Positions 1 to 9,062 of a stretch of 10,485 bases of DNA are shown piece after piece. The stretch covers positions 1 to 10,485 of the forward strand of contig JAAAUF010001196.1 in NCBI GenBank assembly GCA_015499985.1, written 5' to 3'. This DNA comes from Haplosporangium gracile. Lineage: Eukaryota; Mortierellomycota; Mortierellomycetes; Mortierellales; Mortierellaceae. The position numbers and the translations under genes were made by a program. The notes below the pieces were generated by a model. That model searched no databases. It was not told where the DNA came from and was given only the letters and a program-made list of their open reading frames with translations. Positions within the stretch are counted from its first letter, which is position 1, and each line of letters opens with the position of its first letter.

Positions 1-165
1 TTTCTATTGTACTCTTTCTTCCGTGTGTCCCCTCTGTCCCTATGTCTGTCTCTGCGTTCCTCTCTCTTTCCCCTGTCCCTGCATTCCTTTGTCCCTTTGT
101 CCCTCTGTCCCTCTATCCCTGTTTCCATGTATCTCCCTCCATCTCTATCTCTGTTCGGGATAAAG
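1..165. repeat. Pyrimidine-rich block with an 8-base minisatellite
   Basis: The plus strand is almost only C and T. Between 87 and 126 it holds five head-to-tail 8-base units of the form CTTTGTCC, CTTTGTCC, CTCTGTCC, CTCTATCC, CTGTTTCC. More degenerate units extend to both sides. Short open frames across it encode only leucine, serine and proline repeats and are not genes. Confidence 0.8.
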
Positions 166-350
166 AAAAAGGAGGGAGACTGGGAAGAAGGAAAAATAAT
201 ATAAAAAACAAGAGGCAAAGAAAAGAATAGGTGAATTGCTACTTTTTTTTTAGAACAGAAAAAAAAAAACGCCGAAAATAGAGGCAGTGCTTGGAATAGA
301 ATCGAACAAGGGAAGGAAGGAAGGAAGGGAGGAAAGAAGGAAAGAACGGT
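166..350. repeat. Purine-rich block with GGAA tandem repeats
   Basis: The plus strand switches from pyrimidine-rich to purine-rich around base 165. It includes an A run at 259-268 and GGAA/GGGA/AGAA units at about 311-345. Together with the block before it, this forms a strand-asymmetry flip. Confidence 0.75.
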
Positions 351-2173
351 ACATAGCCCATGCGTTGTTTCTCTCCCTCTGTCGTGTGTGTTATTGTTTT
401 CTATCTTCCCTCTTGTTTCCTTAGCCTTGTACAGTACAGTGTATAAGTGCTGAACTTGGCGATGTAGAAGAAAAAAGAGGGATAGAATATGTACCAAGTA
501 CTCAGAGCGGCACTGCAAAACAGCCAGTTTACAAACAGAGGCTGAGGAAACGAGGGAAGGATAATTGCAGGCATACTTTGTGCGCCAGTTTCTGGGAAAG
601 GCGAGTATTCCTAAGCTTATCGGCGGGAGGGCCCAGACCAGAAAACTTGTAGTCCCCCCCCCCCTTTGCCGCTAAGACCCTGTCTATCCTCTGGCACGTC
701 CTCCTATCCTGACCTGGCCTGTTCCCCCAATACCCCCGGTACGCACCAGTTTTGTCTCTTTAGACCTGATAAAATCGAGTTACCTCCAGAGTCGGTATAC
801 ACATGTGTGCGCGCCGATGTTGCGCGCGTGATAGAGCCATTTCTATCATCCTTATCCATTCCTGCGCGAGATGAGGAGCCTGATTGGCCACATGAACAAA
901 AAAAGTTGGTGGCGACAAGACATGTTTGATCCAACAAACTTCAAATAGAGCGAATCGAGAAACGTGAACCTCACGCACTCACAAATCTCCTTAACCTGTC
1001 GAAGCTTGCGGAACGTCTCCTAATCCTATCCAAATGGGAATATACAACCTTTCAAAAAGCCCCTCAAACAGAAAAAAGGCCCTGAGAACACAGTACCTAG
1101 ATCTCGGTTAAGTCCCCTAGAAGAGTGAGAGGCTGATCTGGCCGTAACTGACCAAATCCACCCAGACCACCTCTCGGTTGGTTAGTGCCAGCTGGAGCTA
1201 GCATATTTTTTTGCTACTTTGTGTCGGAACCAGTCAATCGAGGCTGCTGGCGAGTGAGAAACTTGACTTTACCAACTATAATGATGACCACCTGGTTCAC
1301 ATTTTCCTCTATCTTTATTAGTTCTCTCTGTCTTTGAGAAGATAACACGACGGATGTATTAAGGTGAGTCAATTAGCTCAAGGGGCGAGTGTATATGTCT
1401 GCGTGCTTATAGATCAATCTCTTTTTTTCATGCCAATAATGCTTATTTCATTGTCGTGTTATGCTCATGGACAGAGCGTCATTCAATGCAATGCGCCTCA
1501 CTACATATACATACACATACATAGCATAGACATAGCCCACCTTTTTTATGTTAAAAAAAAAGGGGATCGTTCTGGGCCTTTTTGAAGCATCTCGGTTTAG
1601 CCACTCGCTAGTCAACAAAAGATGAATGACACATCAGTGGACGAGATCACGTTATCACTAGAAACTATAGAAGGAAAAAAGACGCGATGCTTTGCCACGA
1701 CCGCAGCAAGCAGTTTGGATGTCAAGAATTGGATGATTGTGTAATTCGGTTGTTTATTTGACAAGTCATAAAGTCGAAAAAAAAGGGGAGGAAAAGACAA
1801 GAGTGATGAGGTTCGACAGGCTCGACACTGCCCAATCTCGCAAAATAAACAAACATAAAGAAATTAAAAAGAGCGCGCTCTTGTGTCTCGTTATGCGCGT
1901 TTGGATCCCAATCGCTTCTTGTGCTGTTGTTTTTCCTCTCTTTGACTTTGTGTTCTTTGCATGCCACCTTTTCTGCTTTTGTGTGCTTGTGCTCCTTGCA
2001 AACATCAACACATCTTTCCCCAATTCAATCGCGCCTATGTGACTATCATGATTATTCGCGTGCATTCGCCATTATGTGTGTGAGTGTATGCTTTAGTTTT
2101 ATGTTTTAGATGTCTTTAAAACTCCAACTCCTCCTCTACAAATATACTCCTTACTAAATTCTCTTACCAACAA
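351..2173. other. Intergenic DNA downstream of PIK1, no gene recognised
   Basis: Open frames are all under about 105 codons, overlap on both strands and lack recognisable motifs. There is an 11-base C run at 654-664. A box C-like GTGATGA at 1803-1809 has no matching box D. A clear AATAAA was not found just past the PIK1 stop; AT-rich variants such as CATAAAAC at about 2104-2097 (minus) could serve for 3' end formation. Confidence 0.5.
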
Positions 2174-5100
2174 CTACAGAATGCCGTTTGAATAGTATTG
2201 GAAGGTATCATAAAGTCTCGTAAAGACATTACAGCAACTGCTCATAATCAGCTTCTCGACAAACTCCTCCGCCTGCACTTCCGTCAAGTTGAGCGCCAAT
2301 CGGTCCCGCACCGCCTGCGCCGCGTTCTCGTACTGGAAACAGGGCAGCTTCGAGTCCTTCGACATCATGTCGATCAACAACACAATGTTCTCCGTGTGTT
2401 TCCGGATCGCCATGAACGCCTTCTTCAACAACACCTTGAACTCTGCAAACTTTTCGCTGTTCACACCCCCGAGCACATCCAAGTATTCTTGAGGCAACTT
2501 AAACGGCGCCAATTCGAAACCAACCGAACCTGGGGAGTTTGACAACATGAATCCAAAATCAATGTGCACAATATGACCCTCCGTATCTAACAGAATGTTG
2601 CCGTTGTGACGATCACGGATCTGAAGGACATATGTGATCACAGAGTACGCCGCCAACGAACGCATAAAGTTGTCCTGCGCCTTGATAAACTTTTCACTAG
2701 CAGGGTCGCCGAATTTCTATCAAGTTTAACAAAGAAAATGAAGTAGACGTTAGACATTTAGATCCTTCATCGATGACAATATCGTTCGCACTGCGCACAC
2801 ACACATACAGCAATAAGAAAAAGGGCATTACCTGTTGGAAGTAGTCGTAGAGGGTAAAGACGACACCGACTTCGTTCAAGCGACGGGCATAGGCATCCTT
2901 CTTGATAGAGTGGATGGAGATGGTGTTACGAACAGTCTCGATCAATCCAGAGTTGTCCGATGTTACCAAGATACGCATGCTATAAGTAAAAGGTAAAAAT
3001 GAACATTAGAGTCCTATCTCGCACAGCTGGTGCATGCAGAAGACAATTCATGTTACGAAACGAACCCAAGGACTTACTAGGTGATCCAAACGTCAATCTT
3101 GGCGCGCTCCCAGATCCATCCCATCTCTCGAATCAACTGGCAGGCCAGCTGCTCCTGGCGCAAATCAGCACCCTGTTTCACAATAACCGAGAGGAGTTGC
3201 CATGAGGGCAAATGTCCATAAGGCGACGTGGCACGAATACGGTTCATCTTTGCATCCCAATCCTCAGCAAACACAGCCGCTATGGTGTTGAATAAATGGT
3301 ATTGAATAACAAGAGGAAGAGAATAATGGTTAGAATTAGCCTAGCAATTGATTGAACGTGAACAAAAAACTGCAATCGAGTAAAATATCTTACCACTTGG
3401 GTCATCGGTGGTTACGTTAGCCATGATCTTGCGCTCATCTTCCAGCATTTCACTGCCGGCACCTTCACCGCCACCACCACCAACACCACTGCTCACGCCC
3501 TCAAGCTTCATCCTCTGCATCCTCTGCTCTTCCAGGGCCATCATCTCCTTGATAATCTTGGCTCGAATATCCTCGACCGACGTGGCCTTGGCCTTGATGC
3601 TCGAACGAGACTGAGAACTGACTCTTGCGTTTCCGTTAGCACCAGCACCGGCTAGTTGGGCGGCCTGTTGCTGGCTCAATTGAGCCAGCATAACAGCGGC
3701 AGTTCGCATCTTCTCTGCAAAATCGTCAGCACTGTTGGAGGCACGGCGCTTCAGCACAGTCTGCAAGTAAGCCTCGTTCGAGCGAGATTGGGTTGCAGGG
3801 CGGCTTCCAGGAGATGAGGAAGGAGCAGGGCTCTTCATGCGTCCTGATGGGTCCACAGTGATTACGGGGCTGGTAGGGACAGGCGATCCTGGAGGCGAAA
3901 TGCTGAGGTCGGCAAGAGAACCAACGGGTGGATTGGGAATACTGTCGACTGATGCCTTTTCGCTCTCTTCTTGGTCCTTGGACTCTACTGCTGGGATCGA
4001 AGAAGCCTCTGACGTGTCCTTGGAGGGCTCGGTGCTACTGCCATTGGTGTCAATGGTTGCTTCCAACTGGATCGAACCGTTCTCGTTCAACTCCACTGCG
4101 TGTGTGTAAGATGCGCCGCGATGTTCGTCCTCCTCCTCTTCTCCAAGATCCCTGCGTTGCGCGCGAATCTCCTCGACACTCATATCCGTCTCCAGTACTT
4201 CGACTTGTAACAAATAAGGCACCTATAATATGCACACAAAACATTACGCATATGAGTTTCCCGTCCACATTAATTCACCAATCTATAATTATGGCATTTT
4301 CCAAGGAGTACTCACGCGATCGGCAGAGTTCAAGACGACTGCGTCCTGGGGTGGAATACGAACGACCCGGTGATGTGATGGGTTCTCGAGCGTGGCGTGG
4401 CACCAGAGCGGAACACAAATCTCGGCTGGCAAGTTATGGTTCAACAATGTGAGCTCTGCACGAAGAGCACTCAGGCGGGCAGGCTTGGGGACAATCACGA
4501 GCCTTGTAGCGATATCAACCAAAGCCAAGAGGAACTGCATTTCTGAATGGAAATAAGAGCGGCGGGCAAGTTCCAGCGAGGCCGCTGAGGACTGACCATC
4601 CATAGAGCCACGATCCGAGAACTTCAAGCTGATGGGGGACGACGGAGCAGTGTCGTGGCTGTAGCGAGGGCTAGAAAATCGGTCCCGCTTATGCTTGAAC
4701 GCCTGTCCTCCACGAAGATCCTCGAGCGAAGGAGAAGTAACAACGTGGTTCCGCTGAATATTTTGCACAGTTGATACGGTGACTCCCGAAATGGTCGCGT
4801 GGGGTGAGCCGGGCTCTCCTGACGGTGACCTGGGCGAGGTTGCTCCATCCTCATGTCGCGTAATGTTGATCCCTGCTGGTGTGGACCGGCCACTCTCCTG
4901 AGGAGACACATGGTTCATTTCGATAGCTGGTGCAGGTTGCTGAGGCTGAACAGGCTGAACAGGCTGAGGTGGCTGATGTTGCTGATGCTGGTGCTGGTGT
5001 GGTGGCTGAGGCTGCTGTGTCGAGGGCTCCCCTACGACTGCATCCTCCAGAGTCTCTCCTGCTGTACTGAAGGCTCTGGGCCGGCGACCCTGAGCAAGAG

Positions 5101-6363
5101 CCAATTGACCAGGACTCTTGGTCATCAGTGGTTGACCAAAGGCAGCTAACATGACACCCATACCGACCATTGCCGAGAGCGCATTTTCCTTAACCTTTGG
5201 GACGCCGTTCTTGCCAAAAATATCCTCGTACTCTCCGGGCGCCTCGGTCGCAAACACAATAGCCTGACATTTGTTGAAGACTCGTTTGCACAGCTTGAAT
5301 GAAGGTGTGTTGGGAGAAGCAGCCAGATCTGAGGTGTATGCCTGCAAGTACCACAGTGTCTATTTCGGCAAGTGTGGTTGAAGAAGCAGAAGATTTGTGT
5401 TAAGACGACAGATACCTTTGCAGTATGCAAGTTCCTCAAAGTGCCTCTCTCGTTTTCATCGCCTCCTCTCCTTCTGCTCCCGCGGGTCCTGAAATAAAGA
5501 ACGCTGTCCTACAAAAGCCTGCGTGAAAAGTGAACTAAATGAGAACACCAAACCGGAGTGTGTCTCGTCCTTTTCTGCTCGCTTATCCAAAGCGGTTAAC
5601 ATCAACGGAGCTCGCCTGGTTGTCGCTGTTGTTGGTTTGTCCACTGCCCAGGCATAGTGTTACACCGGTCCACTTTCTTTGTTCCGTGTCTTCGAGTGCG
5701 TTTGTTGAGTCGGTGAGCCTTGTTTGGGGTAAAAAAGACATCAACAATGCAAAAAGATCTTGTGTGTTGTCGGGTTGCACAACCGACCACACTAGACGTG
5801 TGCTTCACTGTGCGTTTTTGTGCTGCTGTGTCGTCGAATATCCGTCCATAAACAACAACAGCTTCTGTAAGTGTCGTAAGAAGAATATGAGCCTGTGTGT
5901 ATGTGTGTGTGTGTGTTTGGTGCTTACAAGGATTGCCATATGAGAAGAGATCTGGCAGCGGTCCAAGATGAAGTTCTCAAGCGCGACCGATTCCGACGGC
6001 CTACTGATCAGCAAGTGGCTATTTTTTTTTTTTTCATAAGAATTGATGATGGGGTCTTCGTCAGTAGATGGTAAAGTAAACTCTTATCCGTTTTCTGTGA
6101 GCTTAAGTAGAGGTTGTTCGCACTCTTCAGTCCGAAAGGTGTTGACATCGTCCAAAGTATTGTGGGATTGAATTCCTTCCTTACACGAGCTGGGGCAGGA
6201 AGAACTCAATTTCGTCCAGGGGAAACTTTTTGAGCTCGTTGCAGAGGTAATGCTGAATTCCGACGGCATCAGGGTATTTGAAGAGGTACGAGACCGCGAT
6301 CCAGGCGTTGAAGAATTCCGATTTGAACAGGCGCAGCAGTAGCGAGTTGCCCGAGTTCATCAT
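2174..6363 (-). CDS. PIK1: Phosphatidylinositol 4-kinase, type III beta / Pik1 family, 7 exons, complete
   Basis: The predicted enzyme phosphorylates phosphatidylinositol at position 4 to make PI4P; family members act at the Golgi and in the nucleus. Coding exons, in transcript order: 6363-6185, 6018-5928, 5359-4316, 4222-3394, 3279-3078, 2979-2832, 2716-2174. All six introns are GT..AG and every junction keeps the frame, giving 3036 coding bases and 1011 residues. Yeast Pik1 is about 1066, from memory. The N-terminal lipid kinase unique region is residues 1-110 (SYLFKYPDAVGI, EIEFFLPQLV). A helix resembling the frequenin-binding segment of Pik1 lies near 145-167. A Q/P/H-rich tract is at 205-234, and a conserved block around 352-445 contains HNLPAEICVPLW. 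A Ser/Pro-rich linker runs from about 450 to 690. The catalytic domain has the ATP-site lysine K749 (SVIVKQGADLR), catalytic loop DRHNGN from D866 and DFG at 884-886. It ends in YYSNGIL, typical of the family. The start is the first ATG in the frame (AAG before ATG); a second ATG follows at once. Confidence 0.95.
4928..5017 (-). repeat. Coding Q/P/H-rich low-complexity tract in PIK1
   Basis: Imperfect CAG/CAC/CCT triplets encode residues 205-234 of the kinase, a stretch made almost only of glutamine, proline and histidine. It lies in the disordered linker after the N-terminal helical region, where length variation is usually tolerated. The frame is open on both sides. Confidence 0.85.
5360..5927 (-). 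other. PIK1: Long intron 2 of PIK1 (568 bp)
   Basis: The donor is GTAAGC next to exon 2 and the acceptor is AAATAG. Splicing joins ATG GCA ATC CTT to ACA CTG TGG, giving the conserved MAILTLWYLQAY stretch, so no exon is missing. This intron is several times longer than the other five in the gene (166, 93, 114, 98 and 115 bp). It begins with a CA repeat only about 10 bases inside the donor. A CTTAAC sequence about 35-40 bases before the acceptor could be the branch site. I looked for box C/D elements in it and found no CTGA box on the coding strand. Confidence 0.9.
5894..5917. repeat. GT/CA dinucleotide repeat in PIK1 intron 2
   Basis: The plus strand reads as a TG run with one interrupting A at 5901. 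On the gene strand this is a CA-rich tract beginning about ten bases after the splice donor. CA repeats near donors are known splicing-regulatory elements in animals (hnRNP L). Whether that applies in this fungus is unknown. Confidence 0.9.
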
Positions 6364-6433
6364 CTTTGTTGAGTTGTTGTCGGCGGTGAAATAAAAGGGT
6401 TTTGGAGAAGGAGGAAAGAGGTGATGATGATGA

Positions 6434-6450
6434 GTGTGTGTGTGTGTGTG
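6434..6450. repeat. (GT)n microsatellite
   Basis: This is an uninterrupted run of GT units, 17 bases, followed by CGTG. It sits in the PIK1 5' leader or promoter and is adjacent to a short GAT triplet run at 6421-6431. Confidence 0.9.
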
Positions 6451-6480
6451 CGTGACAAAAGAAAAGTGACCCTTGAAAAT

Positions 6481-6502
6481 AATATATATATATGTATATA
6501 AA
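6481..6502. repeat. AT-alternating tract with TATA-like sequence
   Basis: An alternating TA run broken by one G. On the plus strand it ends as TATATAAAAGGG, a good TATA-box shape. On the minus strand it gives TATATATATATT, roughly 120-140 bases upstream of the PIK1 ATG, and could serve that gene. Confidence 0.7.
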
Positions 6503-7142
6503 AGGGCGGCTGAAGGGAAGAGTGAGAAGAGTGTGATCAGCGAGCGGTCTGTTGATCCGCCTGTGATGATGAAGGGTTGGTCGAACAGGGGAAACAGGAA
6601 AGGAGAAAGGGAGATTAAAGAAACGAAAACGAAAAAGAAAAAGAGCCAAGGGACTGATAAAGAAAAGAGAACCAACAAAGGGCACCTCTTCCTCTCTCTG
6701 TTCTCTTTCTCACTTTCTTTTTTTTTGTCTACACTCCTTCTTACTACTACGGGCACATGCCGGTGCTCATATCTTTGTACTTTTGTCGCACACCTTCATT
6801 CATTCCTACCAACCATCAACAACTCCAATGGATACTTTTCTATGTTCAATGGCCTCAATTGGTTCACAACAAAGTGAACAGATACATTCATACATTCATA
6901 CATCCGATATCTAAATGTTCCATGTCAAGGCGCCACGTTGCATCACCTCCCTTGAGCCTATTTGTATCTATGTGCCAGTCAATCGCACACAAGTTGTGGA
7001 GGGAATGAGGAACATTTACTCCCAATCGATCCTCACCCCGTTCACCATTTGTCTTTTCATTCTCCACTCGATTGACACAAATACCATATTTCCCAGAAAC
7101 TACAACACTCGTGTCAAAAGGATAATTTTTGTTCAGCTTTTT

Positions 7143-7148
7143 TTTATT
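7143..7148 (-). terminator. Candidate polyadenylation signal AATAAA of RPL7
   Basis: The minus strand reads GCAAATAAAAAAAAGC about 80 bases past the RPL7 stop codon. This is the canonical hexamer at a plausible 3'UTR distance, followed by an A-rich stretch. It is the only perfect AATAAA I found within 100 bases downstream of the stop. Confidence 0.5.
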
Positions 7149-7228
7149 TGCTTGCTTGAGAATTGGGGGGAATAGAGTAGTGTACAAATGGGCAAGGAAA
7201 CATGACTGAAGCTATAAAATAAACACGT

Positions 7229-9062
7229 TTAGTTCATCTGGCGGATCAGGTTGTTGATCTTGGTCTCACGATCACCAGAGTCACCGCCCTGGATGAAGTG
7301 CAAAGCCTTCTTGGCAGAGTAACCACCAGTGGCGTTCGATAACTTGAAGGGCCACAAGAAGTTGGAGGCCTGCTTGAAGTTGGGGCCGACGGTGTAGATC
7401 TCATGGATGAGATCCTCCATGCAGACAATGCCGAATTTGCCGAGGGACTTCTCAATGATCGAGTTGTCGGTCAAGGGGATGCGCTGCTTGTTGACCTTGC
7501 CGTATCCGCGCTTGTAGATGAGCTCGCGAACCGACTTGAGGTTGGGCTCACCGTAGGCGACGTAGGGGTTGATGAGCTGGAGCATCTGGGTGGTAGCCTT
7601 GGTCAAACGGACAAAGACAGCGTTGTTGATCTGGAGAAGACGCAACAACTGGAGGACCTTGCGGGGCTTGGGGGCAATGTGGTTGATACCCTTGATGCGG
7701 ATCACAAAGGCGAGCTTGGGCTGGGCAGGGACGTAGAACGAACCAGCGGCCTTGGCCTGGCGACGAAGACGGACCTCGTCACGCTCCTTGGCGCGGTACT
7801 CGCGGACGTACTGGTCGGCGCGCTTGAAGATCACCTTGCGCTGAGCCTTGCGGGCCTGTTTTTCGAGTGTAAATGTAAACAAAATAGAAAAATCAATTAG
7901 CTTTTCATGTCTGTGAACAGCTTGATATAAAATGCCAGAATGAAGGTAGACCACAGCAAAAGTGGCGGCATCAAAAAGACATTGTATCAGTCCCGAAAGA
8001 TGGTTAACGTTAGCAACATTGCCCTTGGCTAGCCACGAAATGCGGTAAAAGCTTTTCATCACTAATGTCTGAAAATGATGCCACCACCATTGAATGCTGT
8101 GTTTGTTTTGCATGTAAAAAAGAAAAAGAAAAATTTACCTTGCGGATAGCAGCATCGGCAACACGCTTTTCAGCGGCAGCCTTATCCTGGGTCTTTCTCT
8201 TCTTCAAGAGGGTCTCAGGGACGAGAACATGCTCAAGGGTAGGGGTGGTGCTGTGAATATGTACAAGATAAACAAGCAAATGGGATAATTAGGAAAAAAA
8301 GGTTGGTCTCGTCGGACTGTCGCAAACCTTGTACCCCCGAGTCTTCTCTCACTCTCTCAGCTTACACTCTCAATAAAGAGAGGCAAGTGAAATTGCTGAT
8401 AGCGAGTACACTGCAGGGGTGGAATACAAGGATTTTGATTGCAGTTGACATCCGACGAATTGTTTTAATTGGAGTTGGGCCATTTTGAACGCATCGACTA
8501 GCTTACTGTTTGACACATGGTCGAACGAGAAGAATAACATCGAGCGGTTCAAGTAACCAGACTAGAGATGTAAGGCTCCAATAAGGAAAGATAGAACAGG
8601 CAGCCATCACACAACAACAAACCCATACACGTTTGTTTCCCGCTAGAGAAAAAACGGTCTGGAATACAACATCGAGATCAAAGGACGATCAAGCAACACT
8701 CATCTCGAATGGGAAAAACAAAACAACCCGAAATCAAGATGAGCATCACAAAGGAGATCGGCTGACCAAGAGTCACAGAATAGATTTAAAGCCAAGGAAG
8801 GTTATTGTCCTTAGTAAAAAGAAACAAATAGTATCCCTAAAGCTCAAGACCCCAGGTAGATATCTTCAGTGCACTGACTCAGGAACCTAAGATGTGCAGA
8901 TATCGTCAAAGCCCTGAGAAACAGAGATTATTGGAAACGAGAGTAAAAAGACAGCATCCGATGCCATCTTTTTTTAAACCGTAACTTTCCTGTTATGTCC
9001 ACACGTCTCGTATCATAGGATAAAAGGAGGAGAAGAGGGGAAGCTGTAACTTACGTGGACAT
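7229..9062 (-). CDS. RPL7: 60S ribosomal protein L7 (uL30), 3 exons, complete
   Basis: This is a structural protein of the large ribosomal subunit. Coding exons, in transcript order: 9062-9055 (8 bases, ATGTCCAC), 8250-8139 and 7855-7229. Introns are 804 and 283 bp with donors GTAAGT and GTAAAT and acceptors CACAG and AACAG. The total is 747 bases, 248 residues, the normal eukaryotic length. The N-terminal 75 residues are a lysine/arginine-rich helical extension ([25 protein letters not shown]). The uL30 fold starts near residue 88 ([14 protein letters not shown]) and includes [14 protein letters not shown] and [21 protein letters not shown]. The C-terminus has [16 protein letters not shown] and ends in RQMN. 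An in-frame ATG lies 9 bases upstream (9071-9069), but 9062 has A at -3 and the upstream ATG has T, so 9062 is preferred; the alternative adds three residues. Retention of intron 2 gives a stop at 8012-8010. Confidence 0.97.
7856..8138 (-). other. RPL7: Intron 2 of RPL7, host of a C/D snoRNA
   Basis: The intron is 283 bp, with donor GTAAAT after an AAG lysine codon and acceptor CAG before GCC. A likely branch site CTAAT lies at 7900-7896, about 40 bases before the acceptor. The snoRNA occupies the middle, about 70 bases after the donor and about 120 before the acceptor. This leaves room for splicing followed by exonuclease trimming, the usual route for intronic snoRNAs. Confidence 0.93.
7978..8069 (-). 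ncRNA. Box C/D snoRNA in RPL7 intron 2, snR39/snR39B-like, guide to LSU rRNA
   Basis: On the minus strand a perfect box C (GTGATGA, 8062-8056) is followed 65 bases later by a perfect box D (CTGA, 7990-7987). Flanking sequences GACATT (8069-8064) and AATGTC (7983-7978) form a 6-bp terminal stem. The 13 bases at 8004-7992, separated from box D by one base, are complementary to CCCGAAAGAUGGU, a conserved large-subunit rRNA stretch known to me from memory. The fifth base upstream of box D pairs with the G of CCCG, predicting 2'-O-methylation there (G805 in yeast numbering, from memory). Yeast RPL7A and RPL7B introns host snR39 and snR59, which target A807 two bases on; snR39B targets G805. C' and D' boxes are not clear, so a second guide is not claimed. 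The exact mature ends are an estimate. Confidence 0.87.
8251..9054 (-). other. RPL7: Long first intron of RPL7 (804 bp)
   Basis: It separates the 8-base coding exon 1 from exon 2. The donor GTAAGTTAC and acceptor TATTCACAG are strong, and splicing restores ATG TCC ACC ACC ACC in frame. A long intron just after the start codon is frequent in fungal ribosomal protein genes. I scanned it for box C/D pairs on the gene strand. There are near-C sequences at about 8604-8610 and 8743-8749 (minus GTGATGG and GTGATGC), but neither has a CTGA at a suitable distance. The rest shows no coding or RNA feature I can support. Confidence 0.92.

Larger units (their letters stand above)
6364..6760 (-). promoter_or_regulatory. 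Pyrimidine-rich leader and probable promoter of PIK1
   Basis: Immediately upstream of the PIK1 start the gene strand is strongly C+T-rich: the plus strand at 6590-6680 is nearly all A and G. It contains an alternating TATATA run about 120-140 bases before the ATG and a CA repeat about 70-90 bases before it. CT-rich blocks near transcription starts are common in fungal promoters. The frame of exon 1 stays open through this stretch but has no ATG upstream of 6363, so it is read as untranslated leader, not an N-terminal extension. No transcription start can be fixed from sequence. Confidence 0.4.

Noticed and set aside
810..832. GCGCGC palindromic stretch as a terminator or regulatory hairpin
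   Set aside because: The stem is short, with no transcript or neighbouring gene to connect it to.
1803..1809. GTGATGA as box C of a plus-strand snoRNA
   Set aside because: There is no CTGA within the next 120 bases.
1737..2065. About 100-codon frames on both strands
   Set aside because: They overlap one another antisense, are AT-rich, and have no motif or splice support.
3928..4452. 174-codon plus-strand frame antisense to PIK1
   Set aside because: It crosses the well-supported 93-bp intron of PIK1, shows no domain, and overlaps the kinase coding exons.
5539..5943. 134-codon plus-strand frame inside PIK1 intron 2
   Set aside because: It is composition-driven (runs of Cys-Val from the GT repeat) with no motif, and it overlaps exon 2 at its end.
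7403..7900. 165-codon plus-strand open frame antisense to RPL7
   Set aside because: It is a shadow of a highly codon-biased gene: the composition (Leu, Asp, Val, Gly) mirrors the reverse complement of preferred codons, and it runs into the snoRNA-bearing intron.
8633..8890. 85-codon plus-strand frame in RPL7 intron 1
   Set aside because: It does not begin with ATG, is lysine- and serine-rich by composition, and lies entirely in a well-supported intron.
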